A stretch of DNA of 9,205 nt from an uncultured Bacillaceae bacterium. Lineage in GTDB: Bacteria > Bacillota > Bacilli > Bacillales > Caldibacillaceae. The stretch is taken from the NCBI GenBank assembly GCA_937951955.1, contig CALGAD010000001.1, positions 1 to 9,205 on the forward strand. Reading direction: 5' to 3'. Both the position numbers and the translations under genes were made by a program. This document shows, in pieces, positions 1 through 6,140 of the stretch. The notes below the pieces were generated by a model. The model saw nothing but the letters and a program-made list of their open reading frames with translations. It had not been told where the DNA came from and searched no databases. Every line of letters starts with the position of its first letter. The stretch's first letter is position 1.

Positions 1-85
1 GAATTTTTTATTTTCCTCACTCATTGTACACCAAAATAAGCTCGGAAAGGGAAATTTGCTTTATTTCCTTTCAAAAGAATCGATA

Positions 86-124
86 GAAAAAAATAAAAAA
101 AATCATGATGATACCATCATGATT
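86..124 (-). terminator. Intrinsic terminator after ylbG
   Basis: A perfect inverted repeat with 10-bp arms (101-110 and 115-124) and a 4-nt loop begins three bases past the ylbG stop codon. On the minus strand it runs directly into a T-rich tract of about 15 bases (100-86). The stem is AT-rich, so the long T tract carries most of the signal. It ends the ylbFG unit and separates it from whatever lies left of the window; in Bacillus subtilis that neighbour is rsmD, which is not visible here. Bases 1-85 hold no gene I can support. Confidence 0.8.
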
Positions 125-126
125 GA

Positions 127-408
127 TTAAAGACCGACTTTATAATCGTATTCTATATTTTTCGTTTCGTCTTCCTTTTTACTATTAAATTCTGTTCGTA
201 AATACGGACGGTAAGAAAGCTCGACTTTTTTCACATAAGAAAGTGATTCTAATTTTTTGATAATGGCATCGCGATTTTTCATATCACAATAAAGAACAGC
301 ATATTTCAATCGTTTTGACACGTAATGGACGTTTCCGAATCGTTTTAAATGTCTAGCATGTTTTAATGAATATAACCAGACAATCAAACCTTGTCTTTGT
401 CCTATCAT
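127..408 (-). CDS. ylbG: YlbG, DUF2129 (UPF0298) family protein
   Basis: A small cytoplasmic protein of 93 residues from the chosen start, close to the roughly 90 residues of B. subtilis YlbG as I remember it. The N-terminal QRQGLIVWLYSLKHARHL and central VHYVSKRLKYAVLYCDM segments are the family signature, followed by a basic region with SYRPYLRTEF and an acidic, charged tail. No biochemical function is established for the family. The reading frame can be extended to a TTG at 432, but that overlaps the ylbF stop and has no ribosome binding site. The ATG at 408 has AGGAG seven bases upstream and lies 20 bases after the ylbF stop, so ylbF and ylbG are probably co-transcribed. A hairpin terminator follows at once. 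Confidence 0.93.
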   Translation of the reverse strand: MIGQRQGLIVWLYSLKHARHLKRFGNVHYVSKRLKYAVLYCDMKNRDAIIKKLESLSYVKKVELSYRPYLRTEFNSKKEDETKNIEYDYKVGL

Positions 409-428
409 ATCCATTCTCCTATCTAAGA

Positions 429-866
429 TCAAGCGCTACAGCCGCAGCTACCTCCCGTGGAACACCCACCACCAGCTTTTGTAAAAAATGGGTTTCCGGT
501 ATCGACGATAATTTTTTCAGATACGGAACGGCCGATCATTAAACTAATTTCATCAAGGATATTTTGCAATTCCGTTTCAGCCCGTTTGAAATTGGCCACA
601 TTTTCATCCAGGTCCATTTCCCGTTTAGCAATGCGGATTTCCTTCATAACGGTTTTATAATCGGGATGGTAGCGGCCAAAACGCTCGACTTCTTCATATT
701 TTTCTTTTAACTGGACAAAACGCTGAATTTTCTTTTGCGTTTCGGGATCATGATTCATTTTATATAAACAATCGCGATATCGTTGGGCAATATCGCTATG
801 TACAATCATCCTGGCGAGTTTTTCACTTTCATCAAGAATCTTTACACTTTCTAGCGTAGCGAGCAT
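429..866 (-). CDS. ylbF: YlbF/RicF, subunit of the RicA-RicF-RicT complex
   Basis: A 145-residue helical protein of the YlbF/YmcA family. Residues 1-115 are mostly alpha-helical and charged and contain the family segment VERFGRYHPDYK and the helix FKRAETELQNILDEISLMIG. The short tail after TGNPFF is glycine- and cysteine-rich with three cysteines (C135, C141, C143), plus C33 near the N-terminus. In B. subtilis, RicF joins RicA (YmcA) and RicT (YaaT) in an Fe-S complex that affects RNase Y-dependent mRNA maturation, competence, biofilm formation and sporulation; the tail cysteines are the expected cluster ligands. The partner genes are not in this window. A GTG three bases upstream is also in frame, but the ATG at 866 has GGAGGT six bases away, so I chose it. 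ylbG follows closely and is probably co-transcribed. Confidence 0.95.
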   Translation of the reverse strand: MLATLESVKILDESEKLARMIVHSDIAQRYRDCLYKMNHDPETQKKIQRFVQLKEKYEEVERFGRYHPDYKTVMKEIRIAKREMDLDENVANFKRAETELQNILDEISLMIGRSVSEKIIVDTGNPFFTKAGGGCSTGGSCGCSA

Positions 867-998
867 CACTCCACCTCCAAGTTCATCTTAGCAAAAAAAT
901 AGTTTAAAAACAATGTAACGGTGCTTACCTTAAAGAGGCAAAGACTGAGAAAAGGAAATATGTTAAGGAACAATTCCCGAAAAAGTTGGGTATAAACG

Positions 999-1051
999 AA
1001 AGTCTGTCCATTCATCCGCTCTGATGCATCGGCTGGATAAGGACAGACTTT
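999..1051 (-). terminator. Probable terminator after ylbE
   Basis: An 11-bp perfect inverted repeat (AAAGTCTGTCC at 999-1009 and GGACAGACTTT at 1041-1051) overlaps the ylbE stop codon. The 31-nt interior can also pair, through ATCC/GGAT and a GATGCATC palindrome, giving a long extended hairpin. The following T tract on the minus strand is short and interrupted, so termination may be incomplete. Bases 870-998, between this hairpin and ylbF, hold no gene; the ylbF promoter is probably there. Confidence 0.6.
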
Positions 1052-1286
1052 ATTGATCCTGAAAAGATCGGAACATATGAAACATCATCTGTGCCATTTG
1101 TATAGAATTTGTGAACCGTTCAATCCGATCCGGCCATGTTTTGCGAAGAAAAATCCGTGCTTGCTTTTCAAATTCTGGTAAATACCCCGGATTTCTTGAC
1201 AACCGTTTATACCATTCCGGTTCACTGCGAATAAAAAGCAACAAGTCTTCGTTTTGGGAAATATATTCGTACAGTTCTTTTCGCAA
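1050..1286 (-). CDS. ylbE: YlbE-like protein
   Basis: A small 78-residue soluble protein, the size of B. subtilis YlbE. The family pattern is visible: an N-terminal helix (MRKELYEYI), FIRSEPEWYKRLSRNP in the middle, and KTWPDRIERF followed by a methionine- and phenylalanine-rich C-terminal helix. No function is established. The start is a TTG with a G-rich ribosome binding site (GGGGGG) six bases upstream, and the gene begins 11 bases after the ylbD stop, so the two are surely co-transcribed. A long hairpin overlaps its stop codon and probably ends the ylbCDE transcript. No membrane segment or signal peptide is seen. Confidence 0.9.
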   Translation of the reverse strand: MRKELYEYISQNEDLLLFIRSEPEWYKRLSRNPGYLPEFEKQARIFLRKTWPDRIERFTNSIQMAQMMFHMFRSFQDQ

Positions 1287-1297
1287 TGTTTTCCCCC

Positions 1298-1720
1298 CTA
1301 ATCCTTCCGGAAAGCAAATGGATTGCGAGGCAGCGCTGGTTTCGTGTTGTCAGTATTTGCTGAACCGGGGGTTTTCAGTTCATTGAGAAACTCGATGGCA
1401 ATATCCAGAGCCTGACTCAATTGACCCGCCAATTTTTGAATTTGCTCCGGATCGAGTTTTTTTACCGATTCCAGAAGCTGATTTACAAATTCATTTTTTT
1501 CCGTAACTTTACCTTTCTTGTTACGGCTTTTCTTTTCTGTTTTTTCCGGTTGATCGATCCGGTAATCTAACCATTTCGGATCATCTTCCCCGAGTAAATA
1601 CCACTCTTCAAAAAGCTCCTGCCAGGTCGTCTTATTTTGCCGTACCTCTTTGATTAATAACGGATGTTTTTGCACGAACGATTTAAACTGTTGAACTTTT
1701 GGAGAAAGCTTTTTCGTCAT
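1298..1720 (-). CDS. ylbD: YlbD, putative spore coat protein
   Basis: A 140-residue protein of the YlbD family, annotated in Bacillus as a putative coat protein. The N-terminal half carries the recognisable block KVQQFKSFVQKHP, then WQELFEEWYLLGEDDPKW. The middle is lysine-rich (EKTEKKSRNKKGK) and low complexity, followed by a helix with FVNQLLESVKKLDPEQIQKLAGQL and a proline-rich, probably disordered tail. There is no signal peptide. A GTG three codons upstream is in frame but lies inside the ribosome binding site AAGAGGTG, so I take the ATG at 1720. It is placed between ylbC and ylbE with an 11-base gap to ylbE. The coat role is known only from the Bacillus relatives; nothing in the sequence proves it. 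Confidence 0.9.
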   Translation of the reverse strand: MTKKLSPKVQQFKSFVQKHPLLIKEVRQNKTTWQELFEEWYLLGEDDPKWLDYRIDQPEKTEKKSRNKKGKVTEKNEFVNQLLESVKKLDPEQIQKLAGQLSQALDIAIEFLNELKTPGSANTDNTKPALPRNPFAFRKD

Positions 1721-1749
1721 CCACTTCACCTCTTCCCATTCGTCTATAG

Positions 1750-1758
1750 TAATATATG
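1750..1758 (-). promoter_or_regulatory. Candidate sporulation-type -10 element before ylbD
   Basis: CATATATTA on the minus strand fits the CATAnnnTA -10 pattern of mother-cell sigma K promoters, and partly that of sigma E. It lies about 19 bases before the ylbD ribosome binding site. No convincing matching -35 element is present at the right spacing, so this is only a suggestion that ylbDE may have an extra sporulation promoter in the 63-base gap after ylbC. Confidence 0.25.
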
Positions 1759-1783
1759 TCGGAAGAGGTAAAATGGGTAACCA

Positions 1784-2863
1784 TCACTGGCTGTCCCAGG
1801 TTCTTTTTATAAAATTTTGCGTATAATACTTTTTGTAAACACCGACTCCCAAATGGGTGAACTCTTCATTTAACAATGTGTCCCGGTGGCCTTTACTATT
1901 TAACCAGCCGCTAACGACGGCAACACTATCAATATACTGGGAGGCAATATTTTCCCCGGCAGCTTCATAATACACTTCTCTCGTTTTCAACCGTTCCGCC
2001 AAATCACCATATTTTTCCGACTCATGGGAGAATGTTTCTGTTTCGAACATATCTTGACTGTGAAAATAAGCCACTTCCGCCGTCTTCTCATCCCAGGTTA
2101 AATCGGGAAGACCGTTGCGTTTTCGAACGATATTCGTTAATTCAAAAATTTGCTTTGCCGATGCTGTATCAGCACCATCCCATTCGTCTTCAGTTAGCTC
2201 GGGCGGTTCGATTAATTCTCCCCAGTAAGTTAAATCGTACGGGCGGAGGACGAGTAATGTTTCTTTATCCATAAAACGAATGAACAATAATTCACCGGAA
2301 AAATTGTCAAAATAGAGTTGTGCAAAGATATCGCCTAACGGGATGAGCGGGCGGCTGTTTAAATCACTTTCATATAGCTCAAACCGATAAAGTCCTCCCT
2401 CATATTCCAGTTCTATTTCTGGCTGCATTTTTATATCATGGTAAAGGGATTCCAAAGTCGCACCAATTTTAAAAGGGGAAACATCCGTTTTCGGACTTGT
2501 AGCGATAACCGAAACGACTCGATTATTTTTCACGCCAACTTGCATATACGGGATGTCCTCCCCATCATAAATCCACCAATCAAATCCATAATAGGAAGGA
2601 TCAATCCGCACCGGATTACCATACGTATTTATTAAACTTTGCGATGGCTTGCCGATTATCCTTGAAATTCCTTGCTCCGGACGTTCGCTAGTCTCTTCTT
2701 CCGCTGCTTTTATCGTTTCGGTATCCAGATTCGGATCCAGTTCCACTTCACTCGGTTCATCGTCCAGAGTGTTATCTTTAGCCGTGTAAAGCAAATTCTT
2801 TACGGACAGTCCGAGTATAAACAATACAGTGATAATGAGTAAAATCCGGACTAAACTTTTCAG
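1784..2863 (-). CDS. ylbC: YlbC, membrane-anchored CAP-domain (SCP/PR1-like) protein
   Basis: A protein of about 359 residues with three parts. The N-terminus from the proposed start (MKSLVRILLIITVLFILG) is a basic stretch and a hydrophobic signal anchor. An acidic linker follows, then a CAP-associated N-terminal domain (about residues 65-215, with IIGKPSQSLINTYGNP). The C-terminal CAP/SCP domain (about 235-355) shows H268 in FHSQD, FSHES with H280, AGENIA with E304 and GHRDTLL with H326, the usual putative metal/active-site cleft residues. Bacillus relatives include YkwD; the biochemical role is unknown but the protein should act outside the membrane, probably at the envelope or forespore membrane. 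The first conventional start is a TTG at 2824, with no ribosome binding site and only half of the hydrophobic segment. A CTG at 2863 lies seven bases after AAAGGAGGG, so I use it. ylbD follows 63 bases later. Confidence 0.88.
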   Translation of the reverse strand: MKSLVRILLIITVLFILGLSVKNLLYTAKDNTLDDEPSEVELDPNLDTETIKAAEEETSERPEQGISRIIGKPSQSLINTYGNPVRIDPSYYGFDWWIYDGEDIPYMQVGVKNNRVVSVIATSPKTDVSPFKIGATLESLYHDIKMQPEIELEYEGGLYRFELYESDLNSRPLIPLGDIFAQLYFDNFSGELLFIRFMDKETLLVLRPYDLTYWGELIEPPELTEDEWDGADTASAKQIFELTNIVRKRNGLPDLTWDEKTAEVAYFHSQDMFETETFSHESEKYGDLAERLKTREVYYEAAGENIASQYIDSVAVVSGWLNSKGHRDTLLNEEFTHLGVGVYKKYYTQNFIKRTWDSQ

Positions 2864-2894
2864 AGGGTATCCCTCCTTTTTTCATTACTACTAT

Positions 2895-2902
2895 AATGTA
2901 TG
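2895..2902 (-). promoter_or_regulatory. Candidate sigma E -10 element before ylbC
   Basis: CATACATT on the minus strand is a full match to the sigma E -10 consensus (CATACAnT). It lies about 18 bases before the AAAGGAGGG ribosome binding site of ylbC. The -35 region (around 2921-2930, CTATTA-like) is only a loose match. A TATAGT sequence overlaps it, but without a good sigma A -35 element. Mother-cell expression of ylbC would fit a sporulation CAP protein. Confidence 0.4.
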
Positions 2903-2960
2903 TCCTGATAGTAGAAAAAATAATAGAAATCAGTTCATTTTGCTGATTATTTTTATTTTA

Positions 2961-3090
2961 TCACTAAAAGTGACTTTTTAATAAAAAGCAACCGATTTTT
3001 AATATTTTTAAAATAATATTTTCTAAAGCCCCCATCATGATGAACAATCGGTATCACATCTTTCCACCATACCGGTGATACGATAATAAA
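2961..3090. other. Gene-free 367-bp ylbB-ylbC intergenic region with competing inverted repeats
   Basis: Bases 2864-3230 hold no gene. The stretch is very AT-rich and contains small hairpins (TCACT/AGTGA at 2961-2973, CTTTTT/AAAAAG at 2974-2988), a CATCATGATG palindrome at 3033-3042 and a cluster around 3046-3057 where one segment can pair in three ways: with ACCGATT at 2991-2997, with ATACCG at 3069-3074, or with GTGATAC at 3075-3081. These pairings exclude one another in part. There is no clear terminator or known riboswitch, so I assign no function. Confidence 0.4.
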
Positions 3091-3192
3091 GCTTTGATAA
3101 ATCGATTTAATTCAATTATAAACAAAGCATTTAGCTAAAGTACATAACACTTGCAAAAAATTGAGAACAAAATCGGAAATTATTTTACCAAC

Positions 3193-3226
3193 AAAAAAAG
3201 AAAGGCAAGAATACCTTTCTTTTTTT
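3193..3226. terminator. Intrinsic terminator after ylbB
   Basis: A 13-bp perfect inverted repeat (3193-3205 and 3214-3226) with an 8-nt loop starts five bases after the ylbB stop. The core stem is GAAAGG/CCTTTC and the outer arms are runs of A and T, so on the minus strand the stem leads into a T7 tract. It is nearly symmetric and could also act on the other strand. Confidence 0.85.
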
Positions 3227-3230
3227 CATT

Positions 3231-3668
3231 CTATTGTAAAAAATTTTGTCCGCGGGTAGGCTCGGAGATTTCCGATAAAGCCTTTTTCGCCTGGCTATCG
3301 GATTTTTCATTGACCGCTAGATCCCCCAGGGCCACAATCCCTACTAACTCATCGCCATTGACAACCGGCAAGCGACGGATTTGATGCTCGGACATTAAAT
3401 GAATGGCATGCCGAATCGATTGATCCGGTTTTACCGTGATGACATCCGAAGTCATTACTTTTTGTACAGGGTCGGAACCGGTTAAATTTTCCGCAATCCC
3501 CCGAATGACGATGTCGCGATCGGTTACGATGCCCACTAATTTTTTACCATCCACCACCGGCATCGCCCCGACGTTTAAATCATTCATCTTCACGGCAACA
3601 TTATAAAGCGTATCATGTAAAGAAACGGTTTCCACATCCGTTGTCATAACATCTTCAATCCGATCCAA
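3231..3668 (-). CDS. ylbB: YlbB, tandem CBS-domain protein
   Basis: A 145-residue soluble protein made almost entirely of a CBS pair (Bateman module). CBS1 spans about residues 5-58 (VMTTDVETV ... VGAMPVVDG ... LVGIVTDRDIV) and CBS2 about 69-122 (VMTSDVITV ... IRRLPVVNGDELVGIVALGDLAV). Such modules bind adenosine nucleotides such as AMP or ATP and act as energy sensors. No catalytic domain is attached, so the ligand and partner are unknown. The open frame extends upstream to 3761, but codons for GG in that extension are the ribosome binding site AGGAGGG itself. The TTG at 3668 lies six bases after it and gives the length expected for Bacillus YlbB, so I use it. The gene is divergent from ylbA and is closed by its own terminator. 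Confidence 0.93.
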   Translation of the reverse strand: MDRIEDVMTTDVETVSLHDTLYNVAVKMNDLNVGAMPVVDGKKLVGIVTDRDIVIRGIAENLTGSDPVQKVMTSDVITVKPDQSIRHAIHLMSEHQIRRLPVVNGDELVGIVALGDLAVNEKSDSQAKKALSEISEPTRGQNFLQ

Positions 3669-3736
3669 ATAAATCCCTCCTAAAAACGTACTAAAATTAC
3701 TGTCTCCAACTCTTTGAAAAACATACATCCTATTAC

Positions 3737-3753
3737 GTTTTTTCAGAAAAAAC
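3737..3753. repeat. Short perfect inverted repeat between ylbA and ylbB
   Basis: GTTTTTT and AAAAAAC arms (7 bp) around a CAG centre lie in the 218-bp divergent intergenic region, about 57 bases upstream of the ylbB ribosome binding site. It could be an operator or a chance AT palindrome. I see no good sigma A promoter for ylbB near it. Confidence 0.4.
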
Positions 3754-3820
3754 TTTTGCATCCTTGTCCAAACACTAGATAGAGTGTTTATATTTGGAAT
3801 AGACGAAATACAATTATTGT

Positions 3821-3849
3821 TTGAAAATTTCTCGCTGATAGACTATTAT
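3821..3849 (+). promoter_or_regulatory. Sigma A promoter of ylbA
   Basis: TTGAAA (3821-3826) and TATTAT (3844-3849) are separated by exactly 17 bases, a near-consensus housekeeping promoter. The start of transcription would fall near 3856. This is downstream of the GTG at 3851 that opens the longest frame, which supports the internal TTG start of ylbA. Confidence 0.7.
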
Positions 3850-3886
3850 TGTGATAAATGGATGGAAATTCGGGGAGGGAGAATGT

Positions 3887-4258
3887 TTGTATATTGAAAA
3901 TACAGGTTTAGAGAATTTAGTATTTGATTTAAATGTACTTGACGATATTTTACCTCAATACGGTTTAATCCGCGCAGGTCAGTGGGACTATGAAAGAGTT
4001 ACATACGACCGGAAAATCGTCTTGAACAATCATACGTATTATTTACGGGTTCAAGGCGTGGCGATTAGAGGGGATGTGGGTGCACATGATGCCACGATCC
4101 GACTAAAGGTCCCCATTCTCGGTAAACATTACTATCCCCATGGTGTGGAGTATGGGGAAGATGAAAACTTTCCGAAAGCACTCGTGAAGGAATGCCAGGA
4201 AATCTTGCAGGCGGTAAGAGAAGAACTGGAACCGCTCGCCATTGTCGAGAATAAGTAA
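3887..4258 (+). CDS. ylbA: YlbA, YugN-like family protein
   Basis: A small soluble protein of 123 residues from the chosen start. The YugN-like family blocks are visible: NTGLENLVFDLNVLDDIL near the N-terminus, RAGQWDYERVTYDRKI, then YYLRVQGVAIRGDVG and LLGKHYYPHGVEYG-like sequence (here ILGKHYYPHGVEYG), ending in an acidic helix. The function of the family is not known to me. The longest frame opens with a GTG at 3851, but the predicted transcription start lies after it. A GGGGAGGGA ribosome binding site at 3872-3880 points instead to the TTG at 3887, seven bases on. It is the only plus-strand gene here, divergent from ylbB and convergent with the lic operon, with a shared terminator after it. 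Confidence 0.9.
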   Translation: MYIENTGLENLVFDLNVLDDILPQYGLIRAGQWDYERVTYDRKIVLNNHTYYLRVQGVAIRGDVGAHDATIRLKVPILGKHYYPHGVEYGEDENFPKALVKECQEILQAVREELEPLAIVENK

Positions 4259-4283
4259 AAATTTTCATAGAACAACTCAAGGA

Positions 4284-4328
4284 AAAATCCCCTGAAAGCG
4301 AAAATTATTCACGCTTTCAGGGGATTTT
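4284..4328. terminator. Bidirectional terminator between ylbA and licC
   Basis: A 17-bp perfect stem (4284-4300 and 4312-4328) with an 11-nt loop is followed on the plus strand by a T-rich tract (TTTTCTTTTTT), giving a strong terminator for ylbA. On the minus strand it exits into TTTTTCC, so it can also stop the lic operon coming the other way. The remaining bases, 4329-4452, hold a weak CGTTCC/GGAACG hairpin (4354-4376) and no gene. Confidence 0.9.
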
Positions 4329-4452
4329 CTTTTTTAAGAAACGGTGTTCTTTTCGTTCCGACGGCTTCGAGGAACGGCTCATTACTTGCATAAAACTGAT
4401 TTCCAAATAGGAAAAAGGAACGATACTTAATCCTTTGAAATGAAACGGAGAT

Positions 4453-5160
4453 TTACGTTCTCGTATGGACAGAAAGCGGTAGTTCCACCGCTTCCCGCAG
4501 CCGCTCTAAATCTTCTAAAGTATCGATTTCATACGTATCGCTCGCAGCGATTTCTCGCAAGTACACATTCAACTCGGCGATATGATCTTTTACAATATGA
4601 TCCCAGTATAAATCCTGGAAATTTCCACTGTGAACGATTTGTTCGAGCTTCGTTACTAGTTTTTGTCCATCTTCCGGACTCCAATAGGAAACGCCACAAA
4701 GAATATATTCAATCCCTTCCGGTTCAATCGTGATGTTTTTAACTTTATTTTGCCGATTAACATGGATGACCCATTCATCGGTAAATGGCTTTTTCGCACT
4801 GAAATATAATGATGTGTTTGGATTTTCTACTAAAAAGTTGCGACTTAAATAGTTATCCGCATCGATGACGTATGCTCCCGGTAAATACTCGCGAACGAGA
4901 TACATCGAATAAATATTGTTGTATTGATCGTATTTATCATTATGAACGAGCCGGACTTTATATTTATCTTTTAAATATGTAAATTTCTCCTGGAGATAAC
5001 CAGTTACGATAATAATCTGTTTAATCCCTATTTGTTTCAAAAAGCGAATTTGTCTTTCGATTAAAGGTTCGCCGTTAATCGGTATGAGCGATTTCGGTGT
5101 TTTCAATGTCAAAGGACGAAGCCGTGTCCCCATACCTGCTGCAAGTAATATTGCCCGCAT
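4453..5160 (-). CDS. licC: LicC-type CTP:phosphocholine cytidylyltransferase
   Basis: A 235-residue cytosolic enzyme of the nucleotidyltransferase (GT-A-like) fold that should convert CTP and phosphocholine to CDP-choline and pyrophosphate. The nucleotide signature is intact at residues 7-23 (LAAGMGTRLRP with R13, then TPK with K23), followed by INGEPLIERQI. The metal site DAD is at 100-102, with DLYWDHIVKDHI at 183-194 and YEIDTLEDL at 210-218. These blocks resemble pneumococcal LicC closely, including the NDKYDQYNNIYSMYLV and CGVSYW segments, and the length is near the usual 230. Its ATG overlaps the last base of the licB stop (TAATG) with AAAGGAGGGGG upstream, so it is translationally coupled as the last gene of the operon. 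An aminoalcohol other than choline, such as ethanolamine, cannot be excluded. Confidence 0.93.
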   Translation of the reverse strand: MRAILLAAGMGTRLRPLTLKTPKSLIPINGEPLIERQIRFLKQIGIKQIIIVTGYLQEKFTYLKDKYKVRLVHNDKYDQYNNIYSMYLVREYLPGAYVIDADNYLSRNFLVENPNTSLYFSAKKPFTDEWVIHVNRQNKVKNITIEPEGIEYILCGVSYWSPEDGQKLVTKLEQIVHSGNFQDLYWDHIVKDHIAELNVYLREIAASDTYEIDTLEDLERLREAVELPLSVHTRT

Positions 5161-6140
5161 TATTCCCCCTCCTTTGGATCCGGTAATTTATTTCTGAAAT
5201 AGGAAAGCGTGAATTCATTTTCTTCGGCTACTGATAGAACGGAACCAAATATAATCATGAAGCTATAAAACAGTAATTGCAGCGAAAGAGGTTCGCCAAA
5301 TAATAGGAACCCGAGGAAAATCGCCCAGGCAGAATAAGAGATATTGAGTCCCATCGCCCGCGTCGGTCCGATATCGCGGATGGAAATATAGTAGAACAAA
5401 TAGGATAGAGAACCGGCCAGAGCAACTAGAGCAAGAAAGAGAAATTCCCGGTTCGTTAACACTTCAATAGTTAACGACCAGCCATTAAAAACCGGTAAAA
5501 TGACGAGGCCATAGACAAAAGCAGATACGAACTGGCGTAAGAGGAGCGACTGTTCCGGTGTAATTTCACCGTCTTTCATCCCGTATGCGACAACAACGGA
5601 TTCCAGTCCCCAGCTAATAATACAAAGGACAATAAACAACATTCCGAGCAGAAAATTCGGGGACGTTAAATTATCGGAAGAGTATCCTAGTAAAATAATA
5701 AAGATTATACTCATGAGCAATCCGAACCAGTTTTTGGGGAGTAAGCGATCTTTTAAAAACAGGAAAGCGAAAAAAGCACCAACGGCTGGATAGACGGAGG
5801 AAAATGCGGCGGCGTAAGAAGATCCGAGATATTTAATCGCCAGGACATAAAACGTCATGCCGAGGGGCCCGCCAAGGAGCGCGGCTAACATCACAAACAT
5901 GCCACTTTTCGTTTTGACTTTCGCCAAAGTCCTTTTCAACTCACCCTTAAGTGAAAAATAACCAGATACCCAAAAACTGGAGGCGGCATCATGTAAAAAC
6001 GTGCTGACGAGGGGAGCGAGGAGAATGGCCTGCTTTGTCGAAACAAAAATCGCTGCTGTCAAAATTTTACCGATCAAAACGGTATCGAGCGCCCACGTGA
6101 TCCCCGATAAAAACCCATAAATGACGCCTCTTTTTTTCAT
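5160..6140 (-). CDS. licB: LicB-type choline permease (DMT/EamA family)
   Basis: A 326-residue integral membrane protein of the drug/metabolite transporter superfamily with two EamA repeats (about residues 5-150 and 165-305) and about ten hydrophobic segments. Blocks GPLGMTFYVLAIKYLGSS (91-108), SSVYPAV (114-120) and SWGLES (176-181) resemble pneumococcal LicB, the choline importer of the lic1 locus. The predicted role is uptake of choline across the cytoplasmic membrane to feed the kinase. The C-terminus is a short charged tail of about 20 residues. The ATG overlaps the upstream stop (ATGA), with GAAGGTG as ribosome binding site, so it is coupled to the kinase fusion; licC overlaps its own stop. 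The placement between kinase and cytidylyltransferase matches the licABC order and supports the substrate call. Confidence 0.9.
   Translation of the reverse strand: MKKRGVIYGFLSGITWALDTVLIGKILTAAIFVSTKQAILLAPLVSTFLHDAASSFWVSGYFSLKGELKRTLAKVKTKSGMFVMLAALLGGPLGMTFYVLAIKYLGSSYAAAFSSVYPAVGAFFAFLFLKDRLLPKNWFGLLMSIIFIILLGYSSDNLTSPNFLLGMLFIVLCIISWGLESVVVAYGMKDGEITPEQSLLLRQFVSAFVYGLVILPVFNGWSLTIEVLTNREFLFLALVALAGSLSYLFYYISIRDIGPTRAMGLNISYSAWAIFLGFLLFGEPLSLQLLFYSFMIIFGSVLSVAEENEFTLSYFRNKLPDPKEGE

Noticed and set aside
1..24. Possible start of a minus-strand gene running off the left edge (ATG at 24, eight codons visible)
   Set aside because: Only eight codons, no convincing ribosome binding site, and the residues do not resemble the start of RsmD, the expected neighbour.
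45..72. Imperfect hairpin GAAAGG/CCTTTC left of the ylbG terminator
   Set aside because: Short with a bulge and no T tract on either strand; nothing supports a function.
885..913. TTGTTT-N17-TAAGAT with TG extension before ylbF as a sigma A promoter
   Set aside because: Transcription would start inside the ylbF ribosome binding site, leaving almost no leader; the real promoter is probably further upstream.
4065..4280. Minus-strand frame opposite ylbA
   Set aside because: Shadow of ylbA with no ribosome binding site or family resemblance.
6120..6140. A7 run after the licB start as a phase-variation tract, as lic loci in Haemophilus vary through tandem repeats
   Set aside because: Seven A residues is common in AT-rich genes, and no tetranucleotide or other tandem repeat is found in any lic gene or promoter here.
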